Shown: in pieces, positions 1 to 5,894 of the stretch
Position numbering within the stretch: the first letter of the stretch is position 1
Layout of the letters: every line of letters begins with the position of its first letter
Assembly: GCA_025936955.1 (NCBI GenBank)
Contig: JAICSL010000085.1
Location: forward strand, 1 to 7,156
Reading direction: 5' to 3'
DNA length: 7,156 bases
Source of the DNA: Nitrososphaeraceae archaeon
Lineage (GTDB): Archaea; Thermoproteota; Nitrososphaeria; Nitrososphaerales; Nitrososphaeraceae
The notes under the pieces: model-generated
Databases searched by the model: none
Told to the model about the DNA's origin: nothing
Seen by the model: the letters and a program-made list of their open reading frames with translations, nothing else
Made by a program: the position numbers and the translations under genes

Positions 1-436
1 AAATCTTGTGATTGAAGATGGGATTCTGAGAACATTTCTTTATAGCACTTATACTGCCAATAAAGATAATACCGAAAGCACGGGTAATGCAGGTGGGACG
101 GCTAAGTCTCCTCCTATGGTGTCAAGTACTAATATTGTAATTAACGCAGGAAAATTCCACTCAGAAAAATTAATCCAAGAAATAGAAAAGGGTATCTTAA
201 TTAATCGATTTTCTGGAAATGTAAATCCTGTAAATGGCGACTTTTCTGGAGTGGTAAAAGGTGGTCAATATATAAGAAGCGGGGAAATAAAGCATTCTGT
301 TAAAGAAGTAATGGTAGCTGGAAATTTATTTGATGCATTGCATAATCTGAATGGTATATCAAAGGATAGAAAACTCCTTTTAGATTCTATCTTACCATAT
401 ATGAGATTTAGCAATATCTCTTTTACTGCTGGGTGA
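1..436 (+). CDS. TldD/PmbA family protein, C-terminal part (5' end outside window)
   Basis: This is the C-terminal ~144 residues of a TldD/PmbA-type protein, read in the frame that starts at base 2 and ends with TGA at 434-436. The frame is open to the left edge, so the GTG at position 8 is probably an internal valine and the gene is truncated only by the window. Family-typical segments are a STGNAGG stretch, TNIVINAG, an INRFSGNVNPVNGDFSG segment, a SGEIKHSVKEVMVAGNL segment, and a short strand ending in SFTAG. These match the C-terminal domain of PmbA/TldD. E. coli TldD and PmbA (TldE) form a heterodimeric metalloprotease that degrades unfolded or leader peptides. The zinc-binding HExxxH helix of TldD would lie upstream, so the fragment cannot show whether this is the catalytic or the non-catalytic partner; the tail looks more PmbA-like. 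No functional link to the downstream genes is evident. The family call is confident. Confidence 0.85.
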   Translation, partial: NLVIEDGILRTFLYSTYTANKDNTESTGNAGGTAKSPPMVSSTNIVINAGKFHSEKLIQEIEKGILINRFSGNVNPVNGDFSGVVKGGQYIRSGEIKHSVKEVMVAGNLFDALHNLNGISKDRKLLLDSILPYMRFSNISFTAG

Positions 437-481
437 TATGATGAAATTAATCTATTCTATGTGATTAGGTATGACACGAGG

Positions 482-494
482 AATCGTTTGATTA
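482..494. repeat. Operator-like direct repeat, copy 1
   Basis: The 13-mer AATCGTTTGATTA occurs perfectly here and again at 595-607, with starts 113 bp apart. Each copy has an internal dyad: AATC, a 4-nt GTTT spacer, then GATT. A shorter related string, TGATTAGG, overlaps this copy (489-496) and also occurs at 462-469. A perfect 13-mer repeat within 256 bp is unlikely by chance even in AT-rich DNA, and the dyad fits a dimeric regulator. No regulator can be named from the sequence. Confidence 0.5.
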
Positions 495-594
495 GGATTT
501 GCATTCGTAACAGATACTCATCAGTGTAATATTATAAGTAGAATATTTGCTCGTAATTCATAATTGTGTTTTTATAACTTTTGGATAGTATTAA

Positions 595-607
595 AATCGT
601 TTGATTA
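595..607. repeat. Operator-like direct repeat, copy 2
   Basis: This is the second perfect copy of AATCGTTTGATTA, with the same AATC-N4-GATT dyad. It is loosely flanked by TTAA on both sides (591-594 and 610-613). It ends 34 bp before the TATA-like box at 642, so it sits where an upstream-binding activator or repressor could act on the reductase promoter. It could also be a chance AT-rich repeat. Confidence 0.5.
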
Positions 608-641
608 TGTTAATTCAAAATATGGTTGTTGTTATAGTCTA

Positions 642-652
642 TTTAAACTTAA
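642..652 (+). promoter_or_regulatory. Possible TATA box for the geranylgeranyl reductase gene
   Basis: TTTAAACTTAA resembles an archaeal TATA box. With the usual ~25-27 bp distance, transcription would start near 668-672, leaving a leader of roughly 20-25 nt before the ATG at 693. No clear Shine-Dalgarno motif lies in that leader. An alternative TATA-like stretch at 569-580 (TTTTTATAACTT) would give a leader of roughly 90 nt. The choice between them is not certain. Confidence 0.35.
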
Positions 653-692
653 TAAATGATCGTTAGATAGTAGATGACGTTATACAAAATAT

Positions 693-1892
693 ATGGTAAA
701 ATATGATATAGCAGTAGTAGGTGGGGGTCCTGCTGGGCTCTCTGCTGCTCATATAGCTGCCAGGTCTGGGGCAAAAGTAATATTGTTTGAGAAAGATGGG
801 GCAATTGCTCAGAATATTAGAACTAGTGGTGTTACATGGATAGATGAAATTGAAAAACTTGGAATCCATAGAGAATACTATAATCCAATAAATAAATATT
901 CCTTCTTATCGCCCTCTAATGAAGTCACTATTGGAGGGCCTGTTGCTAGCTCATGCGTACTAAATGTTAGGGGTACTTATCAATACCTCGCATCATTGGC
1001 TGCAGAATCTGGCGCCGAACTAATGATAAAGAGCAAAGTCACTAATGTCAAAGTTAACCTTGAGAACAGAATTGCTGGATTAAAAGTAAGTACTCCTAAA
1101 GGAGACTTAACAGTAGATTGTAATCTTGTAATCGATGCAAGTGGTTTTAGCAGTTCCGTTGCTCGTCGACTAGGAATAGTCAGTGAATGGAAGAGATACG
1201 GAATTGGAGCGGAGTATGAATGCTATTGTGAAAACATAGACAATGAAACATGGGTACTGTTGGTCGGACAGATGTATTCAAATGCAGGATATGGATGGAT
1301 TTTTCCATTATCAAAAAATAGGGCAAGAATAGGAATTGGCGTTGGGAGGCCAGAATCTAATATGGACCCATTACAGAGGTTGCATTTCATAATGGAAAAG
1401 AAACTCAAACCATTGGACAAAATGGGTAAGATTCAGCCGCTTGAACTTCATTATGGTTTTATTCCAAACGAAGGGCTTAGAAGATCAACTGTTTCTGATG
1501 GTTTAATATTGGTTGGTGATTCAGCAGGACAGTCTAATCCACTTGTACTAGAAGGCATTAGATACGCTATAGAATTTGGTAGACTAGCCGGTGAAATCGG
1601 AGCCAAGTCCTTATCGTATAATTCTGATAGAGAATCTCTTTTGGATTATGAACGAATTTGTAAAAGTAAGATGGAGTCAAAAATCAAGTCTGCCTTGAGG
1701 GTTCAATACAGGTGGCTGCATCTCTCTGATGAGGAATGGGATAGGGAAATTGAAATACTAAAAGATCTTTCCTATAACGATTTCTTAGATTTTATCAAGG
1801 CCAACTTTTCAACCATTAATATAATGAGATTAGCGTTAAATCATCCGCGACTCGCCGCTCGAGAATTATTCAATATAGTTTTGAAACATTAA
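693..1892 (+). CDS. Geranylgeranyl reductase family FAD-dependent protein
   Basis: This 399-residue flavoprotein belongs to the geranylgeranyl reductase / digeranylgeranylglycerophospholipid reductase family, which reduces double bonds of isoprenoid chains in archaeal membrane lipids or related prenyl compounds. An N-terminal Rossmann FAD-binding motif GGGPAG lies at residues 10-15, with the acidic residue E33 that binds the ribose. VIDASG lies at 146-151, a GYGWIFP segment at 199-205, and the second FAD motif GDSAGQSNPLVLEGI at 275-289, which is diagnostic for this family. The length is normal. The ATG at 693 was chosen because it begins just before the FAD motif and no useful upstream in-frame start is apparent. 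It is followed after 39 bp by nuoA on the same strand, although a separate promoter appears to lie in that gap. Known family substrates are archaeal ether lipids, chlorophyll side chains and quinone tails. Which one applies here cannot be read from the sequence; given the neighbours, saturation of the menaquinone tail is an attractive inference. The family is confident, the substrate is not. Confidence 0.85.
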   Translation: MVKYDIAVVGGGPAGLSAAHIAARSGAKVILFEKDGAIAQNIRTSGVTWIDEIEKLGIHREYYNPINKYSFLSPSNEVTIGGPVASSCVLNVRGTYQYLASLAAESGAELMIKSKVTNVKVNLENRIAGLKVSTPKGDLTVDCNLVIDASGFSSSVARRLGIVSEWKRYGIGAEYECYCENIDNETWVLLVGQMYSNAGYGWIFPLSKNRARIGIGVGRPESNMDPLQRLHFIMEKKLKPLDKMGKIQPLELHYGFIPNEGLRRSTVSDGLILVGDSAGQSNPLVLEGIRYAIEFGRLAGEIGAKSLSYNSDRESLLDYERICKSKMESKIKSALRVQYRWLHLSDEEWDREIEILKDLSYNDFLDFIKANFSTINIMRLALNHPRLAARELFNIVLKH

Positions 1893-1899
1893 AGCAAGA

Positions 1900-1909
1900 T
1901 TTTTATATC
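1900..1909 (+). promoter_or_regulatory. TATA box of the nuo operon
   Basis: TTTTTATATC, in the 39-bp gap after the reductase gene, is the best archaeal TATA match in the window, preceded by a purine-rich stretch that could act as BRE (1891-1899). Its centre is ~27 bp before the TTG at 1932, so transcription would start at or within a few bases of the nuoA start codon. This implies a leaderless or nearly leaderless nuo mRNA, in line with the lack of any Shine-Dalgarno motif there. Confidence 0.55.
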
Positions 1910-1931
1910 TTATTACATTAGCACATGTGTC

Positions 1932-2306
1932 TTGGCTGCAGAAACCGCTGCACAATTTACTCCTGTAATCTATATGCTCGGGTTTGGAGTACTTGCTGGG
2001 GTTCCTGCTTTGATTATCTCGAGACTAATTGCTCCCAGACGCCGTTATAATCCTGTCAAGTTTTTGCCAATGGAATGTGGTCAAATGCCTACAGGTGAAG
2101 GACGGTCTCATTTTATGATGCAGTATTACTCTTATATCCTAATGTTTGTTGTATTTGATGTTATGTCAATTTTTCTTTTTGCTTGGGCGTCTTCGTTGCT
2201 TTTGATCCCTCGAACTGCAACTCTTTCTATTATGGCATTTTTAGGAATTATGTTTGCTGCAATGGGTTATGCGTTATATCTGTCGGGAAGAAAAGGAATA
2301 TGGTAA
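1932..2306 (+). CDS. nuoA: Complex I subunit NuoA (NADH-quinone oxidoreductase chain A)
   Basis: This 124-residue membrane subunit of the proximal arm of complex I helps form the quinone cavity and the first proton channel with NuoH, NuoJ and NuoK. Three membrane segments can be seen at about residues 10-33, 65-88 and 96-117. The family loop motif is present as FLPMECGQMPTGEGRSHF (44-61), with the conserved Glu48-Cys49-Gly50. The third hallmark, usually FDVE followed by FLxPWA or FLFAWA, reads FDVMSIFLFAWA (75-86), so the usual glutamate is Met78. Length is normal for the family. The start is TTG at 1932: no in-frame start lies upstream, the next ATG (1974) would cut into the first membrane segment, and the nearby ATG at 1925 is out of frame. 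It is the first gene of the nuo run. Confidence 0.92.
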   Translation: MAAETAAQFTPVIYMLGFGVLAGVPALIISRLIAPRRRYNPVKFLPMECGQMPTGEGRSHFMMQYYSYILMFVVFDVMSIFLFAWASSLLLIPRTATLSIMAFLGIMFAAMGYALYLSGRKGIW

Positions 2307-2324
2307 TTATATTGTTAATAAGCA

Positions 2325-2332
2325 TTAAATAT
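2325..2332 (+). promoter_or_regulatory. Possible internal TATA box upstream of nuoB
   Basis: TTAAATAT lies in the 57-bp gap between nuoA and nuoB, the largest gap inside the nuo run. Its position would put a start site near 2355-2358, a few bases before the TTG of nuoB. This could be a secondary internal promoter, but AT-rich DNA makes such matches common. Confidence 0.25.
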
Positions 2333-2363
2333 GTAATTTGCAAAGAATGGTTAGGGGATTGGT

Positions 2364-2879
2364 TTGCTCAAGGAATTAGTTAATCCCACGCACTTTAATG
2401 TTCTGATGGGAAAACTTGGAGATGTTCTTGTCAAGGCTCTAGATCAGCCTTTGGGATATGCTATCAACTGGGGTAGGATATGGTCTTTATGGCCTGTCCA
2501 CCTTGAAACTGCGTGCTGTAGTGTCGAATTTGGAGCCGCTTCTGGTCCACGGTATGATGTAGAGAGATTTGGGATCATTGAAGCCTTTGGCTCATTGAGA
2601 CAGTGTGATTTAATTGTTGTTCAAGGAACAGTTACCCGAAAAATGGCACCAAGATTAAGGATGGTGTATGATCAGATGCCAGAACCAAAATATGTAATTG
2701 CAATGGGTGCATGTGCCATTACAGGTGGCCTTTACATTGATTCTTATAATGTACTTCCTGGAGTAGATGGTATTGTTCCAGTAGATGTTTATGTGCCAGG
2801 ATGTCCTCCCAGACCTGAAACATTGATCCAAGGCTGCATGTTACTGCAAGAAAAGATCAAGCGGTCGAGGATCAAATAA
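2364..2879 (+). CDS. nuoB: Complex I subunit NuoB (cluster N2 subunit)
   Basis: This 171-residue peripheral-arm subunit binds the terminal [4Fe-4S] cluster N2, which passes electrons to the quinone. The four cluster ligands are visible: the tandem Cys51-Cys52 in LETACCSVEFG, Cys117 in MGACAITGG, and Cys147 in VPGCPPRPE. The ASGPRYDVERFG segment (59-70), typical of the quinone-facing face, is also present. Length is normal. The TTG at 2364 is the first possible start after an in-frame TAG at 2352 and is preceded by a weak GGGG (2354-2357) 6 nt away. The alternative ATG at 2406 would remove 14 N-terminal residues and has no ribosome binding site. It follows nuoA by 57 bp and is separated from nuoC by one base. 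NuoB, NuoC, NuoD and NuoI together form the quinone-reducing module. Confidence 0.95.
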   Translation: MLKELVNPTHFNVLMGKLGDVLVKALDQPLGYAINWGRIWSLWPVHLETACCSVEFGAASGPRYDVERFGIIEAFGSLRQCDLIVVQGTVTRKMAPRLRMVYDQMPEPKYVIAMGACAITGGLYIDSYNVLPGVDGIVPVDVYVPGCPPRPETLIQGCMLLQEKIKRSRIK

Positions 2880-2880
2880 T

Positions 2881-3444
2881 ATGAACCAATCTACAGAAAA
2901 CCGATCTAATTCAAATTTTCAGTCCTCTTCTCTTGCAAAATCAAAAACCGATACTCAGGCAAAGAATGAACCAGAATCTTCATTTGAAAAAAAACTTGTA
3001 TCAGAGATAACTTCTAAATTTGGAGACAATGTCAAGGTTTCTTATATCCGGCCTCTAAGAATGAAAATTATTGTCAATCAAGAATATATAGTTGAGATTG
3101 CAACTTTTATTCGAGATAGCCTGGGTTTTGATCATGCTGAATCTGTTGCAGGTACCGATTATCCAAAGGATAATAAAATAGAAGTCATTTATCATCTGGG
3201 TTCGTACTCAAGGGATGATCTGGCTGGACATATTCTTGCTCTGGCAACACATACTAGTCGAGATGATGCTCGCCTTCCAACATTAATGAATGTATTTAAA
3301 AGTGTAGAATATCATGAGAGAGAAACGTTTGAAATGCTTGGGGTGTATTTTGAGGGTCATAATAGAAACGAGAGATTTCTACTTCCAGAAGATTGGGCTG
3401 ATATTCCTCCATTGAGAAAAGAGTTTAGAATTAAAGGCAGATAA
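2881..3444 (+). CDS. nuoC: Complex I subunit NuoC (30 kDa subunit)
   Basis: This 187-residue subunit is the homologue of the 30-kDa subunit, a peripheral-arm scaffold that packs against NuoD and NuoB. The first ~35 residues are polar and low in complexity (rich in Ser, Asn, Gln, Lys), probably disordered, and are not part of the core fold. The core begins near residue 36. The signature is HERETFEMLGVYFEGH (145-160), followed by ERFLLPEDW (164-172) and PPLRKEF (176-182), matching the family pattern EREvyDllGi.F.gH ... PLRKDY. The ATG at 2881 lies one base after the nuoB stop and is preceded by GAGG (2867-2870), 10 nt away. NuoC is a separate protein here, not fused to NuoD as in E. coli. The N-terminal tail is the only odd part. 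Confidence 0.94.
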   Translation: MNQSTENRSNSNFQSSSLAKSKTDTQAKNEPESSFEKKLVSEITSKFGDNVKVSYIRPLRMKIIVNQEYIVEIATFIRDSLGFDHAESVAGTDYPKDNKIEVIYHLGSYSRDDLAGHILALATHTSRDDARLPTLMNVFKSVEYHERETFEMLGVYFEGHNRNERFLLPEDWADIPPLRKEFRIKGR

Positions 3445-3450
3445 AATAAA

Positions 3451-3456
3451 GGTGGT
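3451..3456 (+). promoter_or_regulatory. Ribosome binding site that decides the nuoD start
   Basis: GGTGGT matches the archaeal GGTG-type Shine-Dalgarno motif. It lies 4 nt before the TTG at 3461 (6 nt counting from GGTG), whereas the GTG at 3452 falls inside the motif itself. This favours TTG 3461 as the nuoD start. Confidence 0.55.
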
Positions 3457-3460
3457 TGTA

Positions 3461-4624
3461 TTGGCAAAAAGTCTTGAAGATAGAATTGATGAATCTCAAA
3501 AATTAGGGCTTCAGGTGATAAAAGAGTCCGAAGATGATCGTTTGATGACACTTAACGTTGGACCTCAACATCCTGGTTCGGGGCATTTTCGATTTACTGT
3601 CAAAGTTGATGGGGACTATATTGTTTATGCCGACCCGGACCCTGGTTATGTGCACCGTGGTGAGGAGAAAATGTGTGAATACCGTAATTTTATTCAAAAT
3701 ATTCCACATCTTGAACGTCCGGTTATTCATGATTCTACTAACATCACATATTCATATAGCTTGGCTGTTGAAGAGTTAGTTGGGATCCAGGTTCCAAGAA
3801 GAGGACAGTTTATAAGAGCAATTGCTTCCGAGCTAAACCGTCAAGTCTATACTTTGTACTGGCTTGCGATTTATGGTATTTTTCTAGGTCATTCCACAAT
3901 GTTTATGTGGCCTACTGGAGATAGGGAGCTATTTATAGATCTTTTGGAAGCCCTGACTGGAGCAAGGGTAACGCATGCCTTTAATATACCTGGTGGCGTT
4001 AGAAATGATATTCCAAACGGCTTTAAAGATAGATGCCTTAGACAAATTGCATATTTTGAAAAACGATTGAAAGAATACGAGGATATTTTTTACAATAATC
4101 CTCTCTTGCGGCAAAGAACTGAGGGTGTAGGGATTCTTACAAAGGAAGATGCAATTAAACTAGGTGTTACAGGATCTGTGTTGAGAGCTTCTGGCATTCC
4201 ATATGATATTAGAAAGGCTGAACCATATGATATTTACAATGAAATTGACTTTAAAGTTCAATATATGAAAACTGGTGATTCTTTTGCAAGGTCTTATGTT
4301 CCATTTCTAGATATGAGGGAATCATGTCATATTATGAGACAGCTACTAGACAAGATGCCCGAATCGGGGGAAGTTAGATCAAAACTGCAACCAAATCCCA
4401 AGGGTGCACCTGGAGAAGCATACAGAAGAGTTGAATCAGGTAGAGGTGCTTTAGGATATTATATAATAAGTGATGGTACCCCAAAGGCTTATAGGGTGAA
4501 GATCTCTGTAGGGTCATTTAGAAACATGCTGGCATTACCTTATCTACTTGTTGGTGCAAAGCTGGGTGATATGCCATCTATTTATTGGTCCCTGAATTAC
4601 TGGCCCGTGGAGGCAGATAGATAA
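3461..4624 (+). CDS. nuoD: Complex I subunit NuoD (49 kDa, quinone-binding subunit)
   Basis: This 387-residue peripheral-arm subunit, related to the large subunit of [NiFe] hydrogenases, forms the quinone pocket together with NuoB and NuoH. Family motifs are NVGPQHPG (32-39), GYVHRGEEKMCEYRNF (62-77), SLAVEEL (100-106), FNIPGGVRNDIP (174-185), GSVLRASGIPYDIRKAEPYD (238-257), GDSFARSYVPFLDMRES (272-288), GALGYYIISDG (329-339) and a C-terminal VEADR. Two positions that contact the quinone head group in bacterial and mitochondrial enzymes look different. The loop after GPQHP reads GSGHFR instead of xTHGxLR. The usual DRLDY segment reads ERPVI, with Ile89 at the tyrosine position. The start was placed at TTG 3461 because GGTGGT (3451-3456) is a good Shine-Dalgarno for it; GTG 3452 would add three residues (V, V, L region). 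It follows nuoC by 16 bp and is followed directly by nuoH, with no nuoE, nuoF or nuoG. Confidence 0.94.
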   Translation: MAKSLEDRIDESQKLGLQVIKESEDDRLMTLNVGPQHPGSGHFRFTVKVDGDYIVYADPDPGYVHRGEEKMCEYRNFIQNIPHLERPVIHDSTNITYSYSLAVEELVGIQVPRRGQFIRAIASELNRQVYTLYWLAIYGIFLGHSTMFMWPTGDRELFIDLLEALTGARVTHAFNIPGGVRNDIPNGFKDRCLRQIAYFEKRLKEYEDIFYNNPLLRQRTEGVGILTKEDAIKLGVTGSVLRASGIPYDIRKAEPYDIYNEIDFKVQYMKTGDSFARSYVPFLDMRESCHIMRQLLDKMPESGEVRSKLQPNPKGAPGEAYRRVESGRGALGYYIISDGTPKAYRVKISVGSFRNMLALPYLLVGAKLGDMPSIYWSLNYWPVEADR

Positions 4625-4628
4625 TAAT

Positions 4629-5894
4629 ATGGCAAGTACTCCTGAAGAATTTCGTTTTGGAAATTTTGTCGGTAGTCTTATCTGGCTTATCTTAATAGTT
4701 TTAATCATTATTTCATTGGTGGGCTTACCTATTATCTTTGTAATACTGTTTTATGTACCACTACCTCCTGTTAACGGAGAGATTCTTACACCCTATCTGT
4801 TCTTATCTATGATGGTAGATCCTACACGTACCTTACCAATTATTAAATTTCTCATCCATACCCATTTGTTTAAACTAGTGGTGTTTCCAGGTTTTACATT
4901 TGCTGCACTACTCGCAGCAGCTACTATCTTCATTGAGCGCAAATTTTTAGCTAAAATGCAGTTACGGGTTGGACCATTATATGTAGGTAAAGTTGAAGGA
5001 ATTTTGCAGTTAGCTGCTGATGGTTTGAAATTGATCTCGAAAGAAATTATTATTCCTTCAGGATCTGATAAACCAATTTTTTGGGCTTCTCCTGTTGCGT
5101 TCGTTGCAGCAGCAGCAGCAGTCACTGCGTTGATACCTGTGGCACCAGGATGGGTAGTTGCTAATATCAGTGTTGGTCTTCTTGCTGTGTTTGCAATTCT
5201 CGGCTTTTTTCCATTGATAGCATTATTGTTTTCATGGGCAAGCAATAGTAAATATCCATTCATTGGAGGATTGCGTGCATTACATCAAATGATTGCTTTT
5301 GAAATTCCTTTCTTTCTGTCCGCACTTTCAGTCGTTATTTTAGCCGGTTCACTTAATCTGACTGATATTGCAAAGGCCCAACATCCCTTCTGGTTTATTT
5401 TCTTCCTTCCTATCAGCGCTTTTGTTTTCTTTATCTCTTCGCTTGCAGAGCTGGAAAGAGTCCCCTTTGACCTGCCTGAAGCAGAAAGTGAAATAGTTGC
5501 AGGTTGGCTTACCGAAACATCCGGTATGATTTATGGTTTACTTCAACTCGGGACATATGTAAAATTATACGCGTTAGCAGCACTTTTTGTAGTATTATTT
5601 CTTGGTGGATGGGCTGGGCCTCAAATATTTCCACAAGAGCTTATACCAGGATACACTGGTGAAAAAATTTACAATCCTGTAACTGTGAATGCAATATTTT
5701 GGTTTACTGTAAAAACTTTTGGCGTAATAATGCTTTTTTTGCTTCCTAGAGGTATCAATCCCAGAATTAGAATAGATATTTTACTTCATACAGGATGGTA
5801 CAAATTGATAGTCTTGTCTTTCATAAACATGTTTGTAGCATTAGCTTTAATTTACGGTGGAGTACTGGGACCAGGGGGATTATTAACAAGATGA
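4629..5894 (+). CDS. nuoH: Complex I subunit NuoH (membrane subunit 1)
   Basis: This 421-residue integral membrane protein connects the quinone chamber to the proton-translocating arm. The core motifs are IERKFLAKMQLRVGP (102-116), LQLAADGLKLISKE (126-139), GGLRALHQMIAFEIP (213-227), and ERVPFDLPEAESEIVAG (276-292), the acidic loop lining the quinone tunnel. About eight core membrane helices are recognisable. Bacterial NuoH proteins are about 320-345 residues; this one is longer mainly because of an N-terminal extension of roughly 65-70 residues. That extension carries an additional hydrophobic segment (about 14-44) before the usual first helix (about 82-102). The ATG at 4629 begins 4 nt after the nuoD stop. 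A GGAGG at 4609-4613 lies 15 nt upstream, rather far for a ribosome binding site. The gene overlaps nuoI by 4 bp. Confidence 0.94.
   Translation: MASTPEEFRFGNFVGSLIWLILIVLIIISLVGLPIIFVILFYVPLPPVNGEILTPYLFLSMMVDPTRTLPIIKFLIHTHLFKLVVFPGFTFAALLAAATIFIERKFLAKMQLRVGPLYVGKVEGILQLAADGLKLISKEIIIPSGSDKPIFWASPVAFVAAAAAVTALIPVAPGWVVANISVGLLAVFAILGFFPLIALLFSWASNSKYPFIGGLRALHQMIAFEIPFFLSALSVVILAGSLNLTDIAKAQHPFWFIFFLPISAFVFFISSLAELERVPFDLPEAESEIVAGWLTETSGMIYGLLQLGTYVKLYALAALFVVLFLGGWAGPQIFPQELIPGYTGEKIYNPVTVNAIFWFTVKTFGVIMLFLLPRGINPRIRIDILLHTGWYKLIVLSFINMFVALALIYGGVLGPGGLLTR

Larger units (their letters stand above)
437..692. other. AT-rich intergenic region without a gene
   Basis: These 256 bases hold no credible reading frame and no recognisable tRNA or other RNA. 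They contain two identical 13-nt elements (482-494 and 595-607), a related shorter copy (462-469), TATA-like stretches (531-540, 569-580, 642-652) and a T-run at 568-573. The T-run could end transcription of the upstream TldD/PmbA-type gene, because archaeal termination often needs only a T-stretch, but this is weak evidence. The region is best read as the regulatory region of the reductase gene that starts at 693. Confidence 0.6.

Noticed and set aside
437..692. Possible tRNA, small RNA or CRISPR repeat in the intergenic region
   Set aside because: No cloverleaf, stable GC-rich hairpin or regular repeat-spacer pattern can be seen; only two copies of one 13-mer are present.
674..706. Ten-codon upstream open frame starting at ATG 674
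   Set aside because: It overlaps the start of the reductase gene out of frame and has no ribosome binding site; such short frames are expected by chance.
663..869. Minus-strand frame of 68 residues over the reductase start
   Set aside because: It lies antisense to the FAD-binding region of a well-supported gene and has a Cys/Tyr-rich composition typical of a reversed frame.
1925..1927. ATG seven bases before the nuoA start
   Set aside because: It is out of frame with NuoA and its translation has no NuoA-like sequence.
2183..2383. 66-residue open frame overlapping the end of nuoA and the gap
   Set aside because: It is a shifted-frame shadow of nuoA with no domain features, and it runs into the start of nuoB.
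5106..5121. Five GCA trinucleotide units
   Set aside because: They encode the alanine run within a membrane helix of NuoH (residues ~160-164); this is an ordinary low-complexity helix, not a functional repeat.
4793..5263. 156-residue open frame on the minus strand opposite nuoH
   Set aside because: It lies fully antisense to the most conserved part of nuoH, is rich in Ala, Asn and Thr as expected from a reversed hydrophobic gene, and shows no recognisable domain.
5795..5890. Longer upstream start for nuoI inside nuoH
   Set aside because: The 32 extra residues have no NuoI similarity, while the ATG at 5891 gives the family length and the ATGA overlap with the nuoH stop.
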